Assembly: GCF_016495725.1 (NCBI RefSeq)
Contig: NZ_CP054705.1
Span: forward strand, 4,402,001-4,466,000
Source of the DNA: Salicibibacter cibarius
GTDB taxonomy: Bacteria; Bacillota; Bacilli; Bacillales; Marinococcaceae
Direction of reading: 5' to 3'
DNA length: 64,000 bases
This document shows, piece by piece, positions 25,947 to 35,138 of the stretch. Each line of letters opens with the position of its first letter. Position 1 is the first letter of the stretch. The notes beneath the pieces are model-generated. The model was not told where the DNA came from. It worked only from the letters and a program-made list of their open reading frames with translations, and searched no databases. Position numbers and translations under genes: made by a program.

Positions 25947-26118
25947 TATATATATGTCATAATGTAAAATAAAAAGTAGTTACCCCCATCACGGTTCACC
26001 TACTTTGTCGGTGCGAAACCCTCGCCCGCTAAGGCAATTGGGTTCTATGTGATTTCCCTGCCCAGTGGCCCTACAGCACTGCCTTTACGCTTTTATCTTA
26101 TCCCGTTAATAACCAAAT

Positions 26119-26143
26119 CTCCCCACAAACTCGGGGGAGATTC
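26119..26143 (-). terminator. Hairpin after the acyl-CoA dehydrogenase gene
   Basis: AATCTCCCC pairs with GGGGAGATT just beyond the stop at 26150, followed on the minus strand by TGGTTATT, a weak T-tract. Confidence 0.55.
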
Positions 26144-26149
26144 AAAGGA

Positions 26150-27877
26150 TTATTGAAAACAGACCAGCTTTTTAAAAACTTCTTCGCTGATGTTATCCGA
26201 TAAAATACCACGATCAGCCGGTTGGCTAAATTTCATTTTCACCCATTGTTCCGCTGCAAGCATTCTGCGGTCATCGCCTTTGTACTCAAGGTCATACTGT
26301 GCTTCTTCGAGCAAATGGACCGCGGCGTAGAGATCATACATAAAATCGGTCAACTTTTTGGCTGCTGCTTGTTGTGTGCGTTCATCCGCTTTGGATAACC
26401 GAACGATGAGATCCTCCAAGTGTTTCACTTCCTTCGATAATTGTACTCTAGTACCTTCGAGCGCCGGTTGCTCGATCGCGCCAAGCGTACAACGAAGATC
26501 TTCCATAAAAGGTTCTGCCCCGCCTTTTTGTAACGTTTTTAACACTTCAAGCGCCTGTATATTAGCCGTTCCTTCCCAGACCGGATTCACGACTGCGTCT
26601 CGCAGCAGTCGCGGCGTAACATATTCTTCAATATAACCATTACCTCCATGCAGTTCGAGGGCTTCTTTTGCAACGGAGACGCCAAGGTCACTACATCGGT
26701 ACTTTGCAAGGGACAGCAAAATGCGCATCAGGGAATAGTTTTCTTTGGACTCCTCTCCGTAGGTGTGAACATCGTCAAACTTACGAATGGTTTGTGAGGT
26801 AATGGCCCAACCGGCTTCAATTTCCGTGATCATATTGATGAGCGTTTCCTGGACCATCGGAAATCGATTGATATTTTCTCCAAATGCGCGCCTGTGACTT
26901 GTATAGATCGCCGCTTCCAAAAAAGCTCTTCTTGCAATCCCGAGCCCTCCTAGAGCTGTACCTAATCGGGATACATTTAACGCTTCCGCCATATATTTAA
27001 ATCCTTTGCCTTCTTCCCCAATTAAGTATCCGACAGCTTCATTTAATTCCAACTCTCCACTGGCAACCGCACGCACGCCTAATTTATCTTTTAAGCGACG
27101 GATCGTGACATTATTTTTTGTTCCATCCGGAAGGGTTCGAGGCATCAAAAAAAGCCCTAATCCACGGGTGGATGGTTGTTCATTCACCCGCGCCAAAGTG
27201 ATCGCGATTTCTGCGTCGCAATTACTGGCAAACCATTTTTCCCCGCTTAACAAATAATGATCGTCTTGTTTTTCAGCTTTTGTCTCCGTTGCTCCTACGT
27301 CGGAACCGCCCTGAATTTCAGTGAGGAACGTGCCCCCCTGTTCATGGATATCAGGGTCAGTCGAAGCTAACAAAGACAAATAATCGTCTTTTTGGTCCTT
27401 ACTTCCGAACTTTTCCAGAACGAATGCAGCCGATTGGGAAAGTCCGACGGGACAGGTAAATCCTGTTTCCGCTTCACAGAGCATATATAACAATACCGCG
27501 TTGACCATAAACGGGACGCGTTCCGGTGCAGCTTCATCATAACGATATGATACAACCCCTGTGCCGTAGCCATCTTTCACCGTCTGCAAATAACCTTCGT
27601 TATACCAAATCTCGTTAATCTCCTCGCCTTTTTTGTTATATCGGATGAGTTGGGGTGCACCCGATCTGTCCGTATGCACAGCCCTTCGATCGATCGGACC
27701 GGAAGCTAGCTCTCCTGTTTTCGAAAAGTCCGACTTTACATAGTTGAACATGGATTCAGATAAATAACGATTGGCATACCGCCGTAAAATTGGATCGTCG
27801 TCAAACCAATTGGCGTCGTTTCCCTCTTCCCATTTCGTATAGTCAATTCCTTTTTGTGTTTGTACGTTATTTGACAT
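26150..27877 (-). CDS. Acyl-CoA dehydrogenase, long AidB-like type
   Basis: FAD enzyme of 575 residues for alpha,beta-dehydrogenation of acyl-CoA. Family blocks are TEIQGGSDVGATET and GEKWFASNCDAEI (FAD contacts), SRLGTALGGLGIARRAF, and ELHGGNGYIEEYVTPRLLRD near residue 415. The extra N-terminal (about 150 residues) and C-terminal (about 110) helices match the AidB/FadE12-like subgroup. It starts 3 nt after the acyl-CoA synthetase gene and closes the operon led by a MerR regulator. Confidence 0.9.
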   Translation of the reverse strand: MSNNVQTQKGIDYTKWEEGNDANWFDDDPILRRYANRYLSESMFNYVKSDFSKTGELASGPIDRRAVHTDRSGAPQLIRYNKKGEEINEIWYNEGYLQTVKDGYGTGVVSYRYDEAAPERVPFMVNAVLLYMLCEAETGFTCPVGLSQSAAFVLEKFGSKDQKDDYLSLLASTDPDIHEQGGTFLTEIQGGSDVGATETKAEKQDDHYLLSGEKWFASNCDAEIAITLARVNEQPSTRGLGLFLMPRTLPDGTKNNVTIRRLKDKLGVRAVASGELELNEAVGYLIGEEGKGFKYMAEALNVSRLGTALGGLGIARRAFLEAAIYTSHRRAFGENINRFPMVQETLINMITEIEAGWAITSQTIRKFDDVHTYGEESKENYSLMRILLSLAKYRCSDLGVSVAKEALELHGGNGYIEEYVTPRLLRDAVVNPVWEGTANIQALEVLKTLQKGGAEPFMEDLRCTLGAIEQPALEGTRVQLSKEVKHLEDLIVRLSKADERTQQAAAKKLTDFMYDLYAAVHLLEEAQYDLEYKGDDRRMLAAEQWVKMKFSQPADRGILSDNISEEVFKKLVCFQ

Positions 27878-27880
27878 TAT

Positions 27881-29368
27881 TTATAACTCCTTTACCTTTT
27901 GTTTCAACAGTTTCCCGCTTGCATTGTGCGGAAGCTCTTCCACGAAACGATAAATACGCGGGTGTTTAAAATCAGCAAGCCGTTCATTGAAAAATGCTTT
28001 CAAATCCTTTTCCGTTACACTTGCCTCTGCTTCTCTCACAATCACAGCTTTGACGGTTTCTCCCCATGTTGCGTCAACCACACCGACCACACTCACCTGA
28101 TAAACATCAGGATGCGTTGTCAGCACTTTCTCGATCTCACGAGGAAATACATTGACACCTCCGGGCACGATAATATCCTTTTTGCGATCAACGATGAACA
28201 TATAACCATCTTCATCAACATAAGCCATGTCTCCTGTATGCAACCAACCATCTCGAATTGTTTGTTCCGTTTCTTCGTCGTCATTGTAGTAACCGATCAT
28301 CAGGCTATCACCTTTGATCACAATTTCTCCGTATGCACCGTCTGCCGCCTCTTTTCCGGCCTCATCCACGACTTTCATCTCAACGTTGATCACCGGTGTT
28401 TTTCCGATACTCCCCGCTTTTGTGTGGTGTTCCTCAGGCGTGAGCTTGCACCCGTTGGGACCAGCTTCCGTTAATCCGTACACCTGATAAAAATTGTTGT
28501 TTTGAAATGCTTCACTGACGAGTTGATAGGAAGCCAGTGGCATCGGGCTGCCGCCATATGCAAATATTCGCATGCTTGATAAATCAAATGAGGTAAGAAT
28601 CGGATCTTTCGCCGCCGTCAAATACGCTACCGGGGCAGCAAACGTCGTTGTCGCCCGTTCTTCATGAATAAATCTCAAAAAGCCTTGAGGCGTAAAATCT
28701 CCGATAATATGCGAGGCTCCACAATAAAAAGGTGCCAGAAAAAAATCATTCAACGGTGCCGAGTGGGATAACGGCATCATCGTTAACGCGCGGTCTTTCG
28801 GCGATAATTGGAACTCGATGGCAATCCCTGCGGCAAGGGCGATTAACCGTTCATGGGTGAAAACAGCTCCCTTTGGTACCCCTGTCGTCCCCGATGTGAA
28901 CATAACTTCGCACACATCGCTTTGGTTAATGGAAAGACTTAAGTTTTCTTCGGTATAGCCTTTCGCTTCTTCGATAGAGGCTTCAATCGAATAACGATGG
29001 GACATCGTCATATACTTATGAACATCATCTATCAATAGTTTGAAATCGCTTTCAAAAAGAACACTACTAGTTTCCATGTTTTCCAATATCGGTATCATCT
29101 CACCGGACGTAAGCTTCACATTCAGCGGCATCGGTACAGCCCCTATTTTCATTAATGCAAAATAGGCAAAGAAAAAATATTCGCTGTTTGTAGAGATGAT
29201 CGCGACGCGGTCTTGACGGTCTATGCCTTCCTGTTGCAGAAATCGCGCGAATTGGTTCGCTATTCGATTCATTTGCGGATAAGTAAGCCGAGCGTTCGCT
29301 GTGATAAATGCTTCTTTTTCCGGGAATTTTCTTGCATTCCGCTCCAATATTCCATGAATCGTACTCAT
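27881..29368 (-). CDS. Fatty-acyl-CoA synthetase (AMP-forming)
   Basis: A 495-residue ANL-superfamily ligase that activates a fatty or other carboxylic acid. The AMP-binding P-loop is MFTSGTTGVPKGAVFTHER, followed by YGLTEAGPN, GWLHTGDMAYVDEDGYMFIV and the C-terminal lysine in HNASGKLLKQKVKEL. The product probably feeds the acyl-CoA dehydrogenase 3 nt downstream. Chain-length preference is not evident. Confidence 0.9.
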   Translation of the reverse strand: MSTIHGILERNARKFPEKEAFITANARLTYPQMNRIANQFARFLQQEGIDRQDRVAIISTNSEYFFFAYFALMKIGAVPMPLNVKLTSGEMIPILENMETSSVLFESDFKLLIDDVHKYMTMSHRYSIEASIEEAKGYTEENLSLSINQSDVCEVMFTSGTTGVPKGAVFTHERLIALAAGIAIEFQLSPKDRALTMMPLSHSAPLNDFFLAPFYCGASHIIGDFTPQGFLRFIHEERATTTFAAPVAYLTAAKDPILTSFDLSSMRIFAYGGSPMPLASYQLVSEAFQNNNFYQVYGLTEAGPNGCKLTPEEHHTKAGSIGKTPVINVEMKVVDEAGKEAADGAYGEIVIKGDSLMIGYYNDDEETEQTIRDGWLHTGDMAYVDEDGYMFIVDRKKDIIVPGGVNVFPREIEKVLTTHPDVYQVSVVGVVDATWGETVKAVIVREAEASVTEKDLKAFFNERLADFKHPRIYRFVEELPHNASGKLLKQKVKEL

Positions 29369-29388
29369 CTTTACACCTTCCCCCGTTT

Positions 29389-29769
29389 CTATTCTTTTTG
29401 AAATTTTTCTCTATATGCCAAAATGTCCGCCTTTGCCGTTTGTAACTCCAACAATTTTTCATCAATTTGTTGAAGTTTTTGATCGGTCACCTCTAATATT
29501 TGCTTTTTCTCCTTCTCCCCTTTTGGGTTTCGTTCGTAAAGATCTACCATATCTTTAATTTCTTGTAGGCTAAATCCTAAGCGCTTCCCTCTAAGAATTA
29601 ATTTTAACCTTCGCCGCTCCTTGTCGGAAAAAATACGTTGTTCATTCGATTCATCACGTTTTTCTGAATTGATAAGGCCCATTTCCTCGTAATAGCGGAT
29701 CGTTCTGGAGCTAATATCAAATAACGATGCCAATTCTCTAATTAAATATTGCTGCTGTCGGCCGGGCAC
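29389..29769 (-). CDS. MerR-family regulator of the fatty-acid operon
   Basis: A 126-residue regulator with a MerR HTH (YLIRELASLFDISSRTIRYY, then EEMGLI) and a C-terminal coiled coil (residues 80-118). It lacks cysteine metal ligands, so it is of the LiuR-like type that responds to acyl or branched-chain metabolites. First gene of the operon; a perfect palindrome 30 nt upstream is a likely operator. Confidence 0.88.
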   Translation of the reverse strand: MPGRQQQYLIRELASLFDISSRTIRYYEEMGLINSEKRDESNEQRIFSDKERRRLKLILRGKRLGFSLQEIKDMVDLYERNPKGEKEKKQILEVTDQKLQQIDEKLLELQTAKADILAYREKFQKE

Positions 29770-29797
29770 ACTTTTTCATCTCCTTTTAGCAGTTTAC

Positions 29798-29809
29798 GTT
29801 AACGTTAAC
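29798..29809. promoter_or_regulatory. Probable MerR operator palindrome
   Basis: GTTAACGTTAAC is a perfect 12-bp palindrome, flanked by further GTTAAC-like half sites (TTTAC and CATTAAC), immediately upstream of the merR-type gene. LiuR-like regulators bind AT-rich palindromes centred on ACGT/AACGTT cores. Inference. Confidence 0.55.
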
Positions 29810-29929
29810 ATTAACTAATATAAATACTATCACCCTTTAAACTCGCATGCAATAACTACGTTTATTTTCCCCTAAAAAAACCGACACTGCTAACAGACTC
29901 ATATATCAGTCATAGATGGGGGGCTGGCC

Positions 29930-32023
29930 GTGCAAACAGCAACGAGGCGTCAACGTAAAACTAAAAAGAGCAAATGGCATGTGCTTTTTCGGCTGACGAT
30001 CGGGATGGGGGTTCTTGGTACGTTTGGTTTGCTCGTCATTTTTGGCATTGCTTATGCGCTTGGACCGCCGCCGATGGAAGAATCACAATCAACGACGCTT
30101 TATAGCAGTGATGGCGAAGTCATTAATGAGCAACATCAAGGACAAGAACGGGAGTGGACAGATCTGGAGGACATTTCTCCCCATGTCGTCGATGCTTTTA
30201 TTGCTGTGGAAGACCGTAAGTTTTTCGACCATCATGGGTTTGATTATACGCGCATAGGGGCAGCCGTTTTAAATAATATTCAATCAATGTCCATGTCGCA
30301 AGGAGCCAGTACGATCACGCAGCAATATGCTCGTAATTTATTTTTAAATCATGATAAAACATGGGATCGAAAAATCCGTGAAGCACTTTATGCCCTCCGC
30401 CTGGAATGGCACGTTCCGAAAGAAGATATTCTGGAAGGGTATGTCAACACGATTAATTTTGGTCATGGTGCCTACGGCATTGAACAAGCCGCACAGATGT
30501 ATTTTGATGCATCGGCTTCTGATTTGAATGCTGCCCAGTCTGCTTTGCTCGCCGGCTTGCCGCGAGGACCTTCCTATTATTCGCCTTACGTCTATCCGGA
30601 TCGGGCAGAAGACCGCCAACAAATGATTTTGGATATGATGCATGAACAAGGAGCACTAGAGACCGCCGAATATGAGGAAGCGCTCGACTATACACTGACG
30701 TACGAAGCAGCAGAGGAAGAAGAGCTTGAAACGACGGCACCCTATTTTCAAGATGCCGTTGAACGAGAACTCGTGGACCGCTATGATCTCGATCCTGACG
30801 TGCTTGAGGCCGGCGGCTTGGATATTCATACCACGATTGACCCCGATATGCAGGAAAGCACGGAGCGTTACGTGGAAGCAGAGCTGCCAAGCGATGATCC
30901 GTTACAAGGAGCTGCCGTGTCCATAGACCCGAGAACCGGCGATGTAAAAGCGATGGTTGGCGGGAAAAATTACAGCGAGAGTCCTTTCAATCGCGCGGTT
31001 GATGCACATCGCTCTCCAGGTTCCGTATTTAAGCCGTTTCTTTACTACGCGGCACTGGAAAATGGGTTTACCGCGGCAACGCCTCTTAAAAGTGAACCAA
31101 CATCTTTTCCTAACCCGCATGGGGATGGCAGTTATGAACCTGGCAATTTCAATGAAGTATACGCTGATGATTTCATTACGTTGGCACAAGCAATGGCCTA
31201 TTCCGATAATATTTATGCCGTGAAAACCAATGTCTTCCAAGAACCGGAGGCCCTCGTTGAAACGGCGGAAGCGGCAGGGATTGAAAGTCCGTTATCGGCA
31301 AACTTGTCGCTTGCGCTCGGCACATCAGAAGTCAACGTGTTGGAGTTGACAAAGGGTTATAGTCCTTTTGCAAACGGTGGCGAGCAGGTCGAACATCGTT
31401 TGATTGAACGCGTGGAGGATCACGAGGGCAACGTATTGCTGGAAACCGAGCCGGAAAAACAACAAGTGTTTGAACCTGAACTTGCCTATATTACGACCGA
31501 TTTAATGAAGCTAATGTTTGATCCATCCATGAATGATTACGCGGCTGTTACCGGCCATTCCATTGCCCATTTGTTGCAAAGGCCGGCTGCTGGAAAAAGC
31601 GGCTCCACCCCCTCGGATAGTTGGATGGTCGGATTTACGCCAGAGCTCGTGACCGGTGTATGGATTGGTTATGATGACAACACCGAGCTTGACCACGGTG
31701 AGTACGGGCAGATTGCCAAGCGCATCTGGGTAAATGCTCTTGAAAGCGGGTTGGACGGCCACCTGAAACAGGACTTTTCCACTCCTGAAGGGGTCGAAGA
31801 GGTGGACATAGATTTGGACACCGGGCTATTGGCCGATGATGCTTGTGGTCCGTCCTATACCGTATCTTTTCTGGAAGAAACGGCACCGGAAGAATCATGT
31901 GTCACGTATCTTGATGACGAAGAAGCGGAAGAAGAAGCACACGAGGAGAGAAAAAATAAAGAAAGTGAAAAACTTATGGACAAATTAAAACGCTGGTTTG
32001 GCAGTGATGAGTCGGATGTGTAG
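29930..32023 (+). CDS. pbpG: Class A penicillin-binding protein (PbpG/PBP2d-like)
   Basis: Bifunctional murein synthase of 697 residues. A cytoplasmic basic tail and one helix (LTIGMGVLGTFGLLVIFGIA) precede the GT51 glycosyltransferase domain (AVEDRKFFDHHGFD, QGASTITQQYARN) and the transpeptidase domain: SVFK (Ser about 364), SDN (about 424) and KSGST (about 556). The C-terminus is very acidic then basic. GTG start after TGGGGGG. B. subtilis PbpG is forespore-expressed; the same here is inference. A strong terminator follows. Confidence 0.93.
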   Translation: MQTATRRQRKTKKSKWHVLFRLTIGMGVLGTFGLLVIFGIAYALGPPPMEESQSTTLYSSDGEVINEQHQGQEREWTDLEDISPHVVDAFIAVEDRKFFDHHGFDYTRIGAAVLNNIQSMSMSQGASTITQQYARNLFLNHDKTWDRKIREALYALRLEWHVPKEDILEGYVNTINFGHGAYGIEQAAQMYFDASASDLNAAQSALLAGLPRGPSYYSPYVYPDRAEDRQQMILDMMHEQGALETAEYEEALDYTLTYEAAEEEELETTAPYFQDAVERELVDRYDLDPDVLEAGGLDIHTTIDPDMQESTERYVEAELPSDDPLQGAAVSIDPRTGDVKAMVGGKNYSESPFNRAVDAHRSPGSVFKPFLYYAALENGFTAATPLKSEPTSFPNPHGDGSYEPGNFNEVYADDFITLAQAMAYSDNIYAVKTNVFQEPEALVETAEAAGIESPLSANLSLALGTSEVNVLELTKGYSPFANGGEQVEHRLIERVEDHEGNVLLETEPEKQQVFEPELAYITTDLMKLMFDPSMNDYAAVTGHSIAHLLQRPAAGKSGSTPSDSWMVGFTPELVTGVWIGYDDNTELDHGEYGQIAKRIWVNALESGLDGHLKQDFSTPEGVEEVDIDLDTGLLADDACGPSYTVSFLEETAPEESCVTYLDDEEAEEEAHEERKNKESEKLMDKLKRWFGSDESDV

Positions 32024-32031
32024 TTAGGCAA

Positions 32032-32066
32032 AGTGTCCAATCTTGCCGAGATTGGACGCTTTTTTA
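32032..32066 (+). terminator. pbpG terminator
   Basis: GTCCAATCT (32035-32043) and AGATTGGAC (32049-32057) with a 5-nt loop, extended by AGT/GCT pairing, followed by TTTTTTATTTT. Confidence 0.93.
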
Positions 32067-32140
32067 TTTTCCAATAAAATCTATTGCAGGATTTCAGCTG
32101 CAAATGAGCGAAATAATGACATAAGGCGGTGAAAAGACAT

Positions 32141-34561
32141 ATGAGCAATGGGATACATAGCGAAGAAAAACCACGAAAGCGATTGTCGCGCTTTTGGAAA
32201 GTGACATTGGCGGCTTTATTTCTCTTGATTTTATTGGCAAGCGGGGCTGCTGTTTGGGCTTACCTCCAACTGACGAGCGGGCTTCCGCAAGTGGAAGGAG
32301 AATATGAAGTTTCAGGTCTAACGTCCGACGTAGATGTGTATCGGGACGAAAACGGCGTCCCCCACATTGAAGCTGACAATGACGAAGATTTGTATTATGC
32401 CCAAGGATTCGTAACCGCACAAGACCGCATGTTCCAGATGGACATGAGCCGCAGACAAGCATCCGGTATGCTCAGTGAGGTTGTTGGCGAAGATGCGCTC
32501 GATACCGATCGTTATTTTCGCACCTTTGGCTTGAAGCGTGCTGCCGAGGCTTCATTAGATGCTTATGATGAAGAGACCCTGGCTATCCTTGAAGCTTATG
32601 CCGAGGGGGTTAACGATTATATCTCGACCATGCAAACGGAAAATGAAACCCCGGTGGAATTTCGGTTGCTCGGCTATGAACCGGAACCGTGGACCGTACT
32701 CGATACGCTAACGATCGGAAAATTTATGGCTTATGATCTAGGCGGCAATTGGCAGGGACAAGCTTTTCGCCATTGGCTCGCCAACAATGCAAGTGAAGAA
32801 GAAGCATTAGATTTAATGCCTACATATCCAGATGATGGCCCTGTAATTCTGGACACAGCCAAGCATACGGATATCGACATTGAGGCATCTTTTGCCACTG
32901 CCGGGGATTATCAACCGGAGCCTTTTAACGGCAGCAATAACTGGGTGATTTCCGGCGAACATACGGAATCCGGTGCACCATTATTGGCAGATGACCCTCA
33001 TCTTGGGCTCGATACCCCTTCCATCTGGTATGAAACCCATTTGAAATCCCCATCGGTGAACGTTACAGGGGTTATTTTTGCCGGTGTGCCCGGAGTCATA
33101 CTTGGCCACAACGAAGACATCGCCTGGGGAGTGACCAACGTAGGTCCCGATGTTCAGCAATTGTATATAGAAAAGCAAAACCCTGATGACCCATATCAGT
33201 TTTTATATGAAGATGAATGGTACAATGCGGAGGTGGTGGAAGAATTTATTGAAGTAGATGGCTATGATGAGCCATTCCTGCACGAAACAATTATTTCGCG
33301 ACATGGGCCATTAATCTCTGAATATGCCCATGAGAAAGGAGTTGTCGGCGATGAAGCACTCGCTTTAAAATGGACAGCCCATGAACCGTCCACGGAAATG
33401 CAAGCTTTAATCGGCATGAATCGGGCCGATGATTGGGAAAGTTTCTCAACCGCATTGGAACATTTTCACTCACCGGCGCAAAATTTCGTATTTGCCGATA
33501 CAGATGGCGATATCGGTTACCGGGCCAATGGAAAGATTCCGATCCGCGCGAACGATGACGACGCCCTCTTCCCTGTTCCGGGCTGGACCGGGGACCATGA
33601 TTGGGATGGTTATATCCCTTGGGATGAATTGCCGACGATCGAAAACCCGGAATCAGGCATGATCTCTACCGCCAACAACCAGATCAACGATGAAGGCTAC
33701 GACTATCATCTATCACACACATGGGCGCAACCTTACCGCCATGAACGCATTCTCGACATGCTTGATGACGGCGATTCTTTCGCTGCTGATGACATGAAAG
33801 CCATGCAACTGGATGTACAAAATCTGCATGCGGAAGAGTTTGTTCCGATCTTAACGGCAGCAGTCGCGGATGAGGAGCTTCGAGAGATTGATGAGGATGC
33901 GCTGAAGATTTTAACGTCTTGGGATGAAGTGGATGACAAAAATGAAAGTGGACCGCTCCTCTTCCATTTATGGATGAACGCGATTCCGCATGTGCTATTT
34001 GCGGAGGACATTCCCGAGAGCATTCTGGATATTTTTGAAGGAGAGGTGAATGTTGTCGATCAATTGATCCGTGACGCAGCTGAGGGAAGCCCGGGACCGT
34101 GGATGGAAAAAAACGGAGGACTGTCTGAAGTAGCGACGGAAGCCTTGCAACTCGCCGTTGATTATGCCTCCGAGGCACAAGGAGATGAACCGGAAGCGTG
34201 GCTTTGGGGAGATTATCACCGCACTGCTTTTAATCATCCGCTTGGGGATGTGGCGCCCCTTCACCTGCTCTTTAATTCCTCTCCCGAACCTGTGGACGGA
34301 AGCAGCATTACCGTGATGGCCGCTAGCTATGACGAGGAAACAGGAGATACAAATCACGGTGCAGGTTGGCGAGGCATCATGGATCTGGCTGACTTAAGTG
34401 AAAGTGAACACATCGTTGCGCCGGGGCAGTCCGGTCACGTCCTGAGTGACCATTATCACGATCAGCTCCTTGATTGGGTGGAAGGCAATTACCACACAAC
34501 TTCCATAATACCGGACAACTATCAATCGGAGAGCACGCATTTGCGATTGGTTCCGAACTAG
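32141..34561 (+). CDS. Membrane-anchored S45 penicillin-acylase-family amidohydrolase
   Basis: An Ntn-hydrolase precursor of 806 residues. A helix (VTLAALFLLILLASGAAVWA) anchors or exports it. The alpha-part contains GVPHIEADNDEDLYYAQGF and DRMFQMDMSRRQASG; self-cleavage is expected before Ser about 265 in FNGSNNWVISGEHT, which becomes the nucleophile. Late family blocks are STANNQIND and GHVLSDHYHDQ. Relatives hydrolyse beta-lactam side chains or acyl-homoserine lactones. ATG 32141 is 9 nt after AAGGCGGTG. The natural substrate is unknown. Confidence 0.9.
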   Translation: MSNGIHSEEKPRKRLSRFWKVTLAALFLLILLASGAAVWAYLQLTSGLPQVEGEYEVSGLTSDVDVYRDENGVPHIEADNDEDLYYAQGFVTAQDRMFQMDMSRRQASGMLSEVVGEDALDTDRYFRTFGLKRAAEASLDAYDEETLAILEAYAEGVNDYISTMQTENETPVEFRLLGYEPEPWTVLDTLTIGKFMAYDLGGNWQGQAFRHWLANNASEEEALDLMPTYPDDGPVILDTAKHTDIDIEASFATAGDYQPEPFNGSNNWVISGEHTESGAPLLADDPHLGLDTPSIWYETHLKSPSVNVTGVIFAGVPGVILGHNEDIAWGVTNVGPDVQQLYIEKQNPDDPYQFLYEDEWYNAEVVEEFIEVDGYDEPFLHETIISRHGPLISEYAHEKGVVGDEALALKWTAHEPSTEMQALIGMNRADDWESFSTALEHFHSPAQNFVFADTDGDIGYRANGKIPIRANDDDALFPVPGWTGDHDWDGYIPWDELPTIENPESGMISTANNQINDEGYDYHLSHTWAQPYRHERILDMLDDGDSFAADDMKAMQLDVQNLHAEEFVPILTAAVADEELREIDEDALKILTSWDEVDDKNESGPLLFHLWMNAIPHVLFAEDIPESILDIFEGEVNVVDQLIRDAAEGSPGPWMEKNGGLSEVATEALQLAVDYASEAQGDEPEAWLWGDYHRTAFNHPLGDVAPLHLLFNSSPEPVDGSSITVMAASYDEETGDTNHGAGWRGIMDLADLSESEHIVAPGQSGHVLSDHYHDQLLDWVEGNYHTTSIIPDNYQSESTHLRLVPN

Positions 34562-34572
34562 ATTCCCTCTTT

Positions 34573-34960
34573 GAGAGATTTTAATAGGTTTGTTGTCCCT
34601 CTCAGAACAGCGATTCTTGCTTTTGAGGGATTACTCGGGCGTGGTTATCCCTCTCGGACTGTCGTTCCATACGTTTGAGGGATTACTTGAGCGTGGTTAT
34701 CCTTCTCGGACTGTCGTTCCATACGTTTGAGGGACTACTCGGGCGTGGTTATCCCTCTCGGACTGTCGTTCCATACGTTTGAGGGATTACTTGAGCGTGG
34801 TTATCCTTCTCGGACTGTCGTTCCATACGTTTGAGGGACTACTTGAGCGTGGTTATCCCTCTCGGACTGTCGTTCCATACGTTTGAGGGACTACTTAAGC
34901 GTGGTTATCCCTCTCGGACTGTCGTTCCATGCTTTGAGGGATTACATCCTGCTTGACGCA
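34573..34960. repeat. Array D: 52 bp phased inverted repeats, GAGGGAT type
   Basis: Eight units start at 34573, 34625, 34677, 34729, 34781, 34833, 34885 and 34936 (seven intervals: six of 52 bp and one of 51). Each unit has GAGGGAT (or GAGGGAC)-15 nt-ATCCCTC (some ATCCTTC). The first unit is decayed. It occupies the gap between the S45 acylase gene and the PTS gene, both + strand, starting 11 nt after the acylase stop. Confidence 0.93.
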
Positions 34961-35032
34961 CCTCTCAAAGTAACGTTTCTTAATTTTAGGGAGCACTTGG
35001 AACTTGTCCCCTTTCCCTAACCCGAAAGATTG

Positions 35033-35064
35033 AAAGTTTTCATGGGGGGATGAAAACTTTTTCA
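35033..35064 (+). terminator. Terminator-like hairpin in the PTS gene leader
   Basis: AAAGTTTTCAT (35033-35043) pairs perfectly with ATGAAAACTTT (35050-35060) around GGGGGG, followed by TTC. It could end transcripts from upstream, or be an attenuator if the PTS promoter lies above it; 75 nt remain to the ATG. Confidence 0.65.
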
Positions 35065-35138
35065 AAAAGATCTTTAGATTATTCTCATTTTACAAGTTTC
35101 CATTTATTTCATTCTTAAAGAAAGGTGTTTGAAAACGA

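Noticed and set aside
34573-34960. CRISPR array
   Set aside because: Tandem units without variable spacers; sequence between palindromes is conserved too.
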